Origin: Gammaproteobacteria bacterium
GTDB taxonomy: Bacteria > Pseudomonadota > Gammaproteobacteria > Steroidobacterales > GCA-2729495
Direction: 5' to 3'
DNA: 11,379 bases
Assembly (NCBI GenBank): GCA_030429685.1
Contig: JAUIEY010000048.1
Coordinates: forward strand, 1 to 11,379
The translations under genes were made by a program, and so were the position numbers. The notes beneath the pieces were generated by a model that saw only the letters and a list, made by a program, of their open reading frames with translations, had not been told where the DNA came from and made no database searches. Numbering within the stretch: position 1 is the first letter of the stretch; every line of letters begins with the position of its first letter. Of this stretch, positions 6,335-11,275 are shown piece after piece.

Positions 6335-6363
6335 TTGATGCAGCAACTGAATTCCCTGATGAT
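6335..6363 (+). promoter_or_regulatory. Weak candidate rpe promoter
   Basis: TTGATG (6335-6340) and GATGAT (6358-6363) are 4/6 matches to the -35 and -10 consensus with an ideal 17-bp spacer, ending 6 bp before the rpe ATG. The match is moderate and could be chance. Confidence 0.25.
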
Positions 6364-6369
6364 TCGTCT

Positions 6370-7044
6370 ATGAGCCAACGAGATTTCCTGATTGCGCCAT
6401 CGATTTTGTCGGCCGACTTTGCGCGGCTCGGGCAGGAGGTTGATGACGTGCTGGCGGCCGGTGCCGATGTGGTGCACTTCGATGTGATGGACAATCACTA
6501 CGTGCCCAACCTGACCATCGGCCCGCTGGTTTGTGACGCCTTGCGCAAGCATGGTGTGACTGCGCCCATTGATGTGCATTTGATGGTGAAACCGGTGGAC
6601 CGGCTGGTCGGTGATTTTGCTGCGGCCGGGGCTACTTATATCAGCTTCCATCCGGAAGCCAGCGAGCACGTGCACCGCACTATCGGGTTAATTCGTGAAG
6701 CAGGCTGCAAACCCGGGCTGGTTTTTAACCCCGCCACACCGCTGGACTACCTTGATCACTGCCTCGACGACATTGACCTGGTGCTGATCATGTCGGTGAA
6801 TCCCGGCTTTGGCGGTCAGCAATTCATTCCGTCCAGTCTCGACAAACTGCGTGCAGCGCGACAGCGCATCGCGGCCGGCGGCCGGGATGTGCGGCTGGAA
6901 ATAGACGGTGGCGTGAAGATCGGCAATATCGGTGAAATAGCCAAAGCCGGTGCCGATATGTTCGTTGCCGGCTCGGCTATTTTTGGCACCGATGACTACC
7001 CGGCCACCATTGCGGCGCTGCGCGCCGAACTGGCTGCCGCGTAG
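6370..7044 (+). CDS. rpe: Ribulose-phosphate 3-epimerase
   Basis: Rpe interconverts D-ribulose 5-phosphate and D-xylulose 5-phosphate in the pentose phosphate pathway, as a cytoplasmic metal-dependent (beta/alpha)8 barrel. The product has 224 residues against 225 in E. coli. The motifs are complete: APSILSADF (9-17), VVHFDVMDNHYVPN with ligands His36 and Asp38, DVHLMV with His70, MSVNPGFGGQ (141-150), EIDGGV with catalytic Asp179, and the phosphate-binding VAGSAIFG (199-206). The frame is open further upstream, but that sequence is out-of-frame djlA, so the ATG at 6370 is the start. It has no clear Shine-Dalgarno sequence. The gene ends 3 bp before the stop of the convergent crp. rpiA, the companion isomerase acting on the same substrate, lies at 10471-11130. 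The gph-trp genes that I recall following rpe in related genomes are absent here. Confidence 0.97.
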   Translation: MSQRDFLIAPSILSADFARLGQEVDDVLAAGADVVHFDVMDNHYVPNLTIGPLVCDALRKHGVTAPIDVHLMVKPVDRLVGDFAAAGATYISFHPEASEHVHRTIGLIREAGCKPGLVFNPATPLDYLDHCLDDIDLVLIMSVNPGFGGQQFIPSSLDKLRAARQRIAAGGRDVRLEIDGGVKIGNIGEIAKAGADMFVAGSAIFGTDDYPATIAALRAELAAA

Positions 7045-7047
7045 CAG

Positions 7048-7722
7048 CTAGGTGGTGGTCGCGGTTGCCGAGATCTGTTGCTGGTTGCGCGCGCCGTAAA
7101 CGACGATAGTTTTGCCGCTGGCTGACACCAGCCCCTGTTCTTCCAGTACTTTCAGCACGCGTCCCGCCATTTCGCGCGAGCAGCCGACCAGGCGGCTGAG
7201 TTCCTGCCGGCTGACCTTGATCTGCATCCCGTCGGGGTGGGTCATGGCATCCGGTTCGTTGCACAGATCCATGATGGCGTGCGCCACCCGGCCGGTCACG
7301 TCAACGAAGGCCAGATCGCCCAGTTTGCGGTTGGTGCGATCAAGGCGCAGTGCCAGCTGCGTGGCGAGCTCAAACACCAGGCCCGGATTCTCGCTGGAAA
7401 TCTGGCGGAAGCGGGGATACGTCATCTCGGCGATTTCCGATTCCACCCGGGTGCGTACCCAGGCGGTGCGTGCCGGTTCATCGTGGAACAGGCCCATCTC
7501 ACCGAAAAACTGCCCCTTGTTCAGGTAGGCGAGCACCATTTCGTTGCCGTCCTCGTCCTCAATCATGACTTCGACCGAGCCGCGCATGATGTAGTAGAGG
7601 CTGTCAGGCACATCGCCCGCGTGAATAATGACTTGCTTGGACGGAACTGTGCGCGTACGACAATACGTCAGGAAGCGATTAATGGCCGGCACATCACTGA
7701 GTGCCTTTCCATTGGTAGGCAT
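7048..7722 (-). CDS. crp: cAMP receptor protein (CRP/Vfr/Clp type global regulator)
   Basis: This is a DNA-binding global transcription regulator of the CRP family with 224 residues. The N-terminal cyclic-nucleotide-binding domain (about 15-125) includes LIH-like VIIHAGD, YYIMRGSVEVMIEDEDG and FFGEMGLFHDEPARTAWVR. The residues that contact cAMP in E. coli CRP correspond to Glu75, Arg85, Thr86 (for Ser83), Thr130 and Asn131 (for Ser128). The hinge LAFVDVTGR is conserved. The helix-turn-helix (about 171-193) has recognition helix CSREMAGRVLKVL, closer to Vfr and Clp than to the E. coli SRETVGRIL. A 14-residue tail (ending QQQISATATTT) extends past the usual C-terminus. The ATG at 7722 has a good Shine-Dalgarno (AGGTGAG). 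coq7 lies 97 bp upstream on the same strand. cAMP is the likely ligand; Clp-like binding of c-di-GMP is less likely but not excluded. Confidence 0.93.
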   Translation of the reverse strand: MPTNGKALSDVPAINRFLTYCRTRTVPSKQVIIHAGDVPDSLYYIMRGSVEVMIEDEDGNEMVLAYLNKGQFFGEMGLFHDEPARTAWVRTRVESEIAEMTYPRFRQISSENPGLVFELATQLALRLDRTNRKLGDLAFVDVTGRVAHAIMDLCNEPDAMTHPDGMQIKVSRQELSRLVGCSREMAGRVLKVLEEQGLVSASGKTIVVYGARNQQQISATATTT

Positions 7723-7737
7723 GGCTCACCTCACCCT

Positions 7738-7773
7738 AATAACCCGTAAAATAACCCGACACCGTTTTAACCC
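7738..7773. repeat. Repeated TAACCC/GGGTTA motifs upstream of crp
   Basis: AATAACCCG occurs twice exactly, at 7738-7746 and 7750-7758 (12-bp period). A third TAACCC lies at 7768-7773. On the crp (-) strand they read CGGGTTATT, CGGGTTATT and GGGTTA and lie between 16 and 51 bp upstream of the crp start, where a promoter or operator should be. I do not recognise a known operator, and no CRP-type TGTGA-N6-TCACA site is visible. Confidence 0.55.
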
Positions 7774-7819
7774 TTTACAGCGCCAAGAGCAAGCCGCAGC
7801 GTGGATAAATACGCCCGGT

Positions 7820-8464
7820 TCAGATGCGGAACGACACGCTGGTCATGACTTTGGAGAGCGCCCGCATGGCTTTTTTGGCCGGGCCGGGCAATTCCCTGCC
7901 GCCGAGTTCGCGAGCCCGGTGGGCATGTTTGAGTTCGTCCGCGCGCATGCGCTGCAGAATGCGGCGGCTGCGCTCGTCCTGCGGGGGTAAACGCTCAAGG
8001 TGGCTGTCGAGGTGCGCGGCAACCTGTTTTTCGGTTTCATCCAGAAAGCCGAGGCTGTAGCCATCGCCTGCCACACCCGCGGCCATGCCAATGGCAAAAG
8101 AACCCGCATACCACAATGGCGCCAGCAGGCTGGTGCGCCCGCCCAGTTCCTCGGCGCGGTCCTGACACCAGGCCAGGTGATCGTGCTCTTCCGCGGCTGC
8201 CTGCAGCAGTTCGCGCCGCAGGTCGGGATCATTGGCCAGCATGGCCTGCCCGCGGTACAGCGCCTGCGCGGCAATTTCGCCGGAATGATTGACCCGCATC
8301 AGGCGAGCGGACAACCCGGCGGCCGCGGCAGCGGGATCGCCGCTATCCTCAAGCGCCGCGTCCGGGCGCGGCTGGCGGGCGTGCGGGCGCGCTTCGACCG
8401 TGCGCAGGGCATGGTCAGCCTCGCTCAGCAAGCGGTCCAGAAAAGTCATGTTTCGCTGCGCCAT
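7820..8464 (-). CDS. coq7: Ubiquinone biosynthesis hydroxylase Coq7
   Basis: Coq7 is the di-iron monooxygenase that hydroxylates 2-polyprenyl-3-methyl-6-methoxy-1,4-benzoquinol in ubiquinone synthesis. It replaces the flavoprotein UbiF in many proteobacteria and acts at the inner membrane. The product has 214 residues, close to about 215 in Pseudomonas. All six carboxylate/histidine iron ligands can be placed: Glu63 (NHSGEIAAQALYRGQ), Glu93 and His96 (AEEHDHLAWC), Glu145 (DETEKQVAAHLDSHL), Glu177 and His180 (ADELKHAH). The C-terminus ends in the usual MTxxxxRI pattern (KVMTSVSFRI). The ATG at 8464 gives MAQRNMTFLDRLL, matching the family N-terminus. ATG 8449 is an alternative, and the frame upstream of 8464 is non-homologous. 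No good Shine-Dalgarno is visible; a TATCAT lies 7 bp upstream. crp follows on the same strand and may be partly co-transcribed. Confidence 0.95.
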   Translation of the reverse strand: MAQRNMTFLDRLLSEADHALRTVEARPHARQPRPDAALEDSGDPAAAAAGLSARLMRVNHSGEIAAQALYRGQAMLANDPDLRRELLQAAAEEHDHLAWCQDRAEELGGRTSLLAPLWYAGSFAIGMAAGVAGDGYSLGFLDETEKQVAAHLDSHLERLPPQDERSRRILQRMRADELKHAHRARELGGRELPGPAKKAMRALSKVMTSVSFRI

Positions 8465-8470
8465 AACCGC

Positions 8471-8477
8471 TATGATA
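8471..8477. promoter_or_regulatory. Overlapping divergent -10 elements for coq7 and the DUF481 gene
   Basis: TATGATA gives TATGAT (8471-8476, + strand) and TATCAT (8477-8472, - strand), each a 5/6 match to the -10 consensus. No convincing -35 is found for either direction. The + strand element predicts a start near 8483, just before a strong hairpin. Confidence 0.35.
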
Positions 8478-8483
8478 CGCGGC

Positions 8484-8509
8484 CCCGCCGGCCGGTGCAG
8501 GCCGGCGGG
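8484..8509 (+). promoter_or_regulatory. GC-rich 5'-leader hairpin upstream of the DUF481 gene
   Basis: CCCGCCGGCC (8484-8493) and GGCCGGCGGG (8500-8509) form a perfect 10-bp all-G/C stem with a GGTGCA loop. It is followed by TTGATTTTT (8510-8518) and then the GGAGG ribosome-binding site (8520-8524). No + strand gene precedes it for over 1.4 kb, so it is more likely a leader element of the DUF481 mRNA (stabilising stem or attenuator) than a terminator of an upstream gene. Confidence 0.6.
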
Positions 8510-8519
8510 TTGATTTTTC

Positions 8520-8524
8520 GGAGG
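8520..8524 (+). promoter_or_regulatory. Ribosome-binding site that fixes the DUF481 gene start
   Basis: GGAGG ends 7 bases before the ATG at 8532 but only 1 base before the ATG at 8526. The second ATG is therefore the start, giving a protein beginning MRKSVWLL, a normal signal peptide. Confidence 0.85.
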
Positions 8525-8531
8525 TATGAAC

Positions 8532-9275
8532 ATGCGTAAATCTGTTTGGCTGCTGGCAGCATTGACCGGCGTTTTGATCAATTCGGCCTTCGCCGCAGAT
8601 GCCGAGGACACCGGGCCGTGGTCCGGCGAAGCGGCGTTCGGCTATCTGTCGACGTCGGGCAATACTGATGACACCAGCGTGGAACTGGATTTTAAGGTTG
8701 CCTACACGGTTAAACCCTGGACGCATAAACTCAAGGCACGCGCTTACGGTGCCAGTACCGACAGCACTACCACGGCCGAGTCGTACAAGGCCGGCTGGAA
8801 GAGCACCTACGATTTCACCGAATTTGACTATGCTTTCGGAGCGCTGGACTGGAACAAGGACCGTTTCTCCGGTTACGACCGCCAGACCTTCGCGACGGCC
8901 GGTTACGGTCGCCGTCTGCTGAACAGCGAAGAATTTGTGCTCAACGCCGAAATCGGTGTGGGCTACACCAAGCAGCGCACCGCGGAAGTGCTGGGTCCGC
9001 CGCTGGTACCGGCGGAAACCACCGACGGCGGGGCCGGCACCCTGGGTGCGGATTTTCTGTGGAATTTCAGCGAAACCGCTGATTTCGAGCAGACACTGTA
9101 TATATTCACAGCCTCCGACAACACCTTCTGGGAATCGGTCAGCAAGGTGAAAGCCGCGCTGACAGGCAACCTGGGGCTGGCTGTCAGCTACACGATCAAG
9201 CGTAACAGCGACGTACCTGCCGGCACCAAAAAGAAAGACACGCTGACCTCAGTGACTCTGAACTACTCGTTCTGA
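8532..9275 (+). CDS. DUF481-family outer membrane protein
   Basis: The product has 247 residues and belongs to the DUF481 (YdiY-like, 'salt-induced outer membrane protein') family of small predicted beta-barrels of unknown function. A signal peptide is clear: basic n-region MRK, hydrophobic core VWLLAALTGVLI, and an AFA cleavage site after residue 21, leaving a mature N-terminus ADAEDTGPW. The family hallmark GYLSTSGNTDDTSVELDF follows, with alternating polar/aromatic strands through the protein (for example YKAGWKSTYDF and FDYAFGALDWNKDRFSGYDRQTF). The C-terminus SVTLNYSF ends in phenylalanine, the usual signal for insertion by the BAM complex. The gene diverges from coq7 and has its own GGAGG site. 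A long hairpin sits at the probable 5' end of its mRNA. Identity at family level is firm; substrate or role is unknown. Confidence 0.9.
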   Translation: MRKSVWLLAALTGVLINSAFAADAEDTGPWSGEAAFGYLSTSGNTDDTSVELDFKVAYTVKPWTHKLKARAYGASTDSTTTAESYKAGWKSTYDFTEFDYAFGALDWNKDRFSGYDRQTFATAGYGRRLLNSEEFVLNAEIGVGYTKQRTAEVLGPPLVPAETTDGGAGTLGADFLWNFSETADFEQTLYIFTASDNTFWESVSKVKAALTGNLGLAVSYTIKRNSDVPAGTKKKDTLTSVTLNYSF

Positions 9276-9289
9276 GGCCCTCCGGCAGC

Positions 9290-9311
9290 GCTTCGGGGCT
9301 TGCCCCGGAGC
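9290..9311 (+). terminator. Possible weak terminator or hairpin after the DUF481 gene
   Basis: GCTTCGGGG (9290-9298) and CCCCGGAGC (9303-9311) form a 9-bp stem (one G-U pair) with a CTTG loop, 14 bp after the stop codon. No T-run follows, so termination would be weak or Rho-dependent. The rest of the 184-bp gap to rplM holds the rplM promoter and leader. Confidence 0.4.
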
Positions 9312-9334
9312 GGCTCCCGACAAGGGTTGCGGCG

Positions 9335-9363
9335 TTGAATTCGGCCCGGCGGTTAGCTAGAAT
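9335..9363 (+). promoter_or_regulatory. rplM-rpsI promoter
   Basis: TTGAAT (9335-9340) and TAGAAT (9358-9363) with an ideal 17-bp spacer are good matches to the sigma-70 consensus (4/6 and 5/6). The predicted start near 9370 gives a leader of about 90 nt before the rplM ATG. Confidence 0.65.
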
Positions 9364-9379
9364 GCACCGCTTTTCTGCG

Positions 9380-9438
9380 GCAGAGGCTGCAGATAAGAGC
9401 GTGGGAAGCTGAAAACCCCATATAAAACAAGCCTCTGC
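9380..9438 (+). promoter_or_regulatory. Structured rplM leader, candidate autoregulatory site
   Basis: GCAGAGGCT (9380-9388) and AGCCTCTGC (9430-9438) are perfectly complementary and enclose 41 nt, within which TGGG (9402-9405) can pair with CCCA (9417-9420). The stem ends 21 nt before the rplM ATG, leaving the AGGA site (9450-9453) single-stranded. In E. coli, L13 is known to repress its own operon through the leader. This element is a plausible functional counterpart, which is an inference. Confidence 0.5.
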
Positions 9439-9459
9439 TTGAACACACCAGGAACACCG

Positions 9460-9888
9460 ATGAGAACCGTATCTGCCAAGCCTGAAGAAGTCAGGCGCGA
9501 TTGGTATGTCGTTGACGCGACCGACAAGACGCTGGGCCGGCTGGCCAGCGAGCTGGCGCGTCGTCTGCGCGGCAAACACAAGCCGGAATTTACGCCGCAC
9601 GTGGACACGGGCGACCATATTGTTGTCGTCAACGCGGCGCGTATCCGGGTTACCGGCAACAAGCTGAAGAACAAGATTTACCACCGGCATACCGGTTTTA
9701 TCGGTAATCTGAAGTCCACCAATCTCGAAGCGCTGCTGCAAAAGCATCCGGAACAGGCGCTGGAACTTGCCGTAAAAGGCATGCTGCCGAAAAATCGGCT
9801 TGGCCGCGCCATGTTCAAAAAGCTGCGGGTGTTTGCCGGGCCTGAGCATGCGCATCAGGCACAGCAGCCACAGGCGCTGGAAATATAG
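9460..9888 (+). CDS. rplM: 50S ribosomal protein L13
   Basis: L13 is an early-assembly protein of the large ribosomal subunit that binds 23S rRNA. The product has 142 residues, the same as in E. coli, and is closely similar along its length: AKPEEVRRDWYVVDATDKTLG, the stretch RLRGKHKPEFTPHVDTGDH, VTGNK (KNKIYHRHTGFIG), AVKGMLPKNRLGRAMFKKL and the C-terminal HQAQQPQALEI. The ATG at 9460 is chosen because it gives the family N-terminus (MRTVSAKPEE) and has AGGA six bases upstream. An upstream TTG at 9439 in the same frame lies in the leader stem and is rejected. The gene is followed after 26 bp by rpsI, the conserved L13-S9 operon, and preceded by a strong promoter and a folded leader. Confidence 0.98.
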   Translation: MRTVSAKPEEVRRDWYVVDATDKTLGRLASELARRLRGKHKPEFTPHVDTGDHIVVVNAARIRVTGNKLKNKIYHRHTGFIGNLKSTNLEALLQKHPEQALELAVKGMLPKNRLGRAMFKKLRVFAGPEHAHQAQQPQALEI

Positions 9889-9914
9889 CAACAGGATACT
9901 GACCCAGGATCATC

Positions 9915-10307
9915 ATGAGCACTGATACTTTCTACGGCACAGGCCGACGCAAGACCTCAACGGCACGCGTCTTTGTGCGTCCCGGCACCGGCAATATCAC
10001 GGTTAATCAGCGTCCGCTGGACGAGTTTTTCGGCCGCAAGACCGCACGCATGGTGGTGCGCCAACCGCTCAAGCAGGCGGATCTGGCCAACCATTTTGAT
10101 ATCAGCGTGACGGTGAGCGGTGGCGGCACCACCGGCCAGGCCGGCGCTATTCGCCACGGCCTGACCCGCGCTTTGATCGCCTACGACGAGAGCCTGCGCT
10201 CACCGCTGCGTAAAGCCGGCTTTGTTACCCGCGATGCTCGTGAAGTTGAGCGTAAGAAAGTGGGTCTGCGCAAGGCACGCCGCGCGACGCAGTACTCGAA
10301 GCGCTAA
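9915..10307 (+). CDS. rpsI: 30S ribosomal protein S9
   Basis: S9 is a small-subunit protein whose C-terminal tail reaches the tRNA in the P site. The product has 130 residues, the same as E. coli. Family motifs are visible: FYGTGRRKTSTARVFVRPGTG, ITVNQRPLDEFFGR, the GGGTTGQAGAIRHGLTRAL segment and the basic C-terminus KKVGLRKARRATQYSKR, with the universal terminal SKR. The ATG at 9915 has AGGA five bases upstream. It is the second gene of the rplM operon. No terminator follows it before tRNA-Gln, so the tRNA may be the last member of the transcript. Confidence 0.98.
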   Translation: MSTDTFYGTGRRKTSTARVFVRPGTGNITVNQRPLDEFFGRKTARMVVRQPLKQADLANHFDISVTVSGGGTTGQAGAIRHGLTRALIAYDESLRSPLRKAGFVTRDAREVERKKVGLRKARRATQYSKR

Positions 10308-10345
10308 ACCTCGCTGCAGGCCGGGTTGCCGTGGCGAACCGATAT

Positions 10346-10419
10346 TGGGGAATCGTCTAGTGGTAGGACTACGGACTCTGACTCCGTCAACCCAGGTTCG
10401 AATCCTGGTTCCCCAGCCA
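10346..10419 (+). tRNA. tRNA-Gln (anticodon CTG)
   Basis: A full cloverleaf can be drawn. The acceptor stem is TGGGGAA (10346-10352) paired with TTCCCCA (10409-10415), followed by discriminator G and an encoded CCA (10417-10419). The D arm is GTCT/GGAC around AGTGGTA. The anticodon stem is ACGGA/TCCGT with loop CTCTGAC and anticodon CTG (10378-10380), reading CAG. The T arm is CCAGG/CCTGG with loop TTCGAAT. The terminal weak U1-A72 pair is typical of bacterial glutamine tRNAs. It lies 38 bp after rpsI on the same strand, with no separate promoter recognised, and is followed at once by a terminator. There is no sign of an integrated element. Confidence 0.96.
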
Positions 10420-10456
10420 AACAAAAACGGCCTCCATGCGGAGGCCGTTTTTGTTT
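10419..10456. terminator. Strong bidirectional terminator between tRNA-Gln and rpiA
   Basis: AAACAAAAACGGCCTCC (10419-10435) and GGAGGCCGTTTTTGTTT (10440-10456) form a perfect 17-bp inverted repeat with an ATGC loop. The GC core with a T-run on each strand makes an intrinsic terminator in both directions, for the rplM-rpsI-tRNA unit and for rpiA, whose stop is 14 bp away. The first base of the stem is the last base of the tRNA CCA end. Confidence 0.93.
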
Positions 10457-10470
10457 TCGGCCAGAGCCGT

Positions 10471-11130
10471 TTACTTCTTGATCGTCCTGACCTGTTTATC
10501 GTCGGCAATAATCAGAACATCGGCGCCGCGATGCGCAAACAGCCCTACTGTTACCACGCCCGGAATCAAGCTGAGGCGTTCTTCCATTTCCACCGGATTG
10601 GTGATTTGCAGGTTGTAGACGTCAACAATCTCATTGCCGTTGTCGGTAATGAAGCCATCACGCCAGACCGGCTGGCCGCGGTATTTAATAGTGCGCCGCG
10701 AAACGTAGGAGCGGGCCATGGGGATGACTTCGATGGGCAGCGGAAAAGCACCGAGTGTGCCGACCATTTTTGAATCATCAATGATGCAGACAAACCTGCG
10801 AGATGCGCCGGCCAGCACTTTTTCCCGTGTCAATGCGCCGCCGCCGCCCTTGATCAGGTGAAAATGCTTGTTGGCTTCGTCGGCGCCGTCGACATACAGA
10901 TCCAGGTCGCCGGTTTCGGACAACTCGGAAACTTCAAAACCATGTTTCTCCAGGCGTTCGCGGGTAGCCTCCGAACTTGCGACCAGCGCGCTGATCTTGT
11001 GGCGGATGTCGGGCAGGGCATCAATAAAATAATTGACAGTGGAGCCGGTGCCCACGCCCAGCAGGCAGCCCTCTTCAATGTATTCCAGCGCGGCCAGTGC
11101 TGCCGCGCGCTTTTTCTCTGTCTGATGCAT
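10471..11130 (-). CDS. rpiA: Ribose-5-phosphate isomerase A
   Basis: RpiA interconverts D-ribose 5-phosphate and D-ribulose 5-phosphate in the non-oxidative pentose phosphate pathway. The product has 219 residues, identical in length to E. coli RpiA. The active-site motifs are intact: GVGTGST (25-31, phosphate binding), DGADE (81-85) and KGGGGALTREK (94-104), with catalytic Lys94 and Glu103, plus FPLPIEVIPMAR, TDNGN and IPGVVTVGLFAHRGADV near the C-terminus. The ATG at 11130 is chosen because it begins at the family N-terminus (MHQTEKKRAAALAAL) and has GGAAG upstream. The frame is open for 36 more codons upstream, but they are not RpiA-like and cross palindromic non-coding DNA. A TATAAT (11157-11152) lies upstream. 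The gene is followed by the shared bidirectional terminator and appears monocistronic. Confidence 0.98.
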   Translation of the reverse strand: MHQTEKKRAAALAALEYIEEGCLLGVGTGSTVNYFIDALPDIRHKISALVASSEATRERLEKHGFEVSELSETGDLDLYVDGADEANKHFHLIKGGGGALTREKVLAGASRRFVCIIDDSKMVGTLGAFPLPIEVIPMARSYVSRRTIKYRGQPVWRDGFITDNGNEIVDVYNLQITNPVEMEERLSLIPGVVTVGLFAHRGADVLIIADDKQVRTIKK

Positions 11131-11151
11131 AGGGCTTCCGGTTAAAGCCTG

Positions 11152-11157
11152 ATTATA
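11152..11157 (-). promoter_or_regulatory. rpiA -10 element
   Basis: A perfect TATAAT on the - strand, 21 bp upstream of the rpiA ATG, predicts a short leader of about 15 nt that includes the GGAAG ribosome-binding site. No convincing -35 hexamer is present at the right distance. Confidence 0.45.
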
Positions 11158-11194
11158 CCCGTGCTCCGTCCCCGCGGTGGCGCCGGGCAACAAT

Positions 11195-11240
11195 TTTCCG
11201 GAGCCGGAAATGAATGTGCCCGCACGAGGCGGGCACATTC
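11195..11240 (-). terminator. Tandem hairpins, probable terminator of the Lys/Arg-rich gene
   Basis: GAATGTGCCCGC (11212-11223) and GCGGGCACATTC (11229-11240) form a perfect 12-bp stem with a 5-nt loop. Next to it, TTTCCG (11195-11200) pairs with CGGAAA (11205-11210) around GAGC. Read on the - strand they follow the stop codon of the Lys/Arg-rich gene and are trailed by short T-rich stretches (ATTTCC, then AAAATTGTTG), a plausible though imperfect intrinsic terminator. Confidence 0.55.
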
Positions 11241-11244
11241 GTTA

Positions 11245-11261
11245 CAACCTGACTCAGGTTG
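11245..11261. repeat. 17-bp near-perfect palindrome
   Basis: CAACCTGA (11245-11252) and TCAGGTTG (11254-11261) are perfect inverted repeats separated by a single C. The short spacer suits a protein-binding operator better than an RNA hairpin. An alternative pairing, GTTGC (11258-11262) with GCAAC (11270-11274), overlaps it. Confidence 0.6.
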
Positions 11262-11275
11262 CGCGTCGAGCAACG

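Noticed and set aside
5881..6369. Upstream extension of the rpe frame into djlA
   Set aside because: The extension is out-of-frame djlA and intergenic sequence; Rpe homology and length begin at the ATG at 6370.
6202..6675. A 157-codon - strand open frame over the djlA-rpe gap
   Set aside because: It is antisense to the end of djlA and the start of rpe, has no recognisable domain, and shows no ribosome-binding site of note.
7723..7819. CRP autoregulatory site upstream of crp
   Set aside because: No TGTGA-N6-TCACA-like sequence is present; only the GGGTTA repeats stand out.
8484..8518. Intrinsic terminator of an upstream + strand gene
   Set aside because: Both genes upstream (coq7 and crp) are on the other strand, so there is no + transcript to terminate; it is treated as a leader hairpin.
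9439..9459. TTG at 9439 as an earlier rplM start
   Set aside because: It lies at the end of the leader stem, has no ribosome-binding site, and the ATG at 9460 gives the E. coli length and N-terminus.
10346..10456. tRNA-Gln as an integration site of a mobile element
   Set aside because: The tRNA is intact, is directly followed by its terminator and rpiA, and no integrase or duplicated tRNA 3' end is visible.
11131..11238. 36-codon N-terminal extension of rpiA
   Set aside because: It crosses the hairpin region, is not RpiA-like, and the TATAAT and ribosome-binding site support the ATG at 11130.
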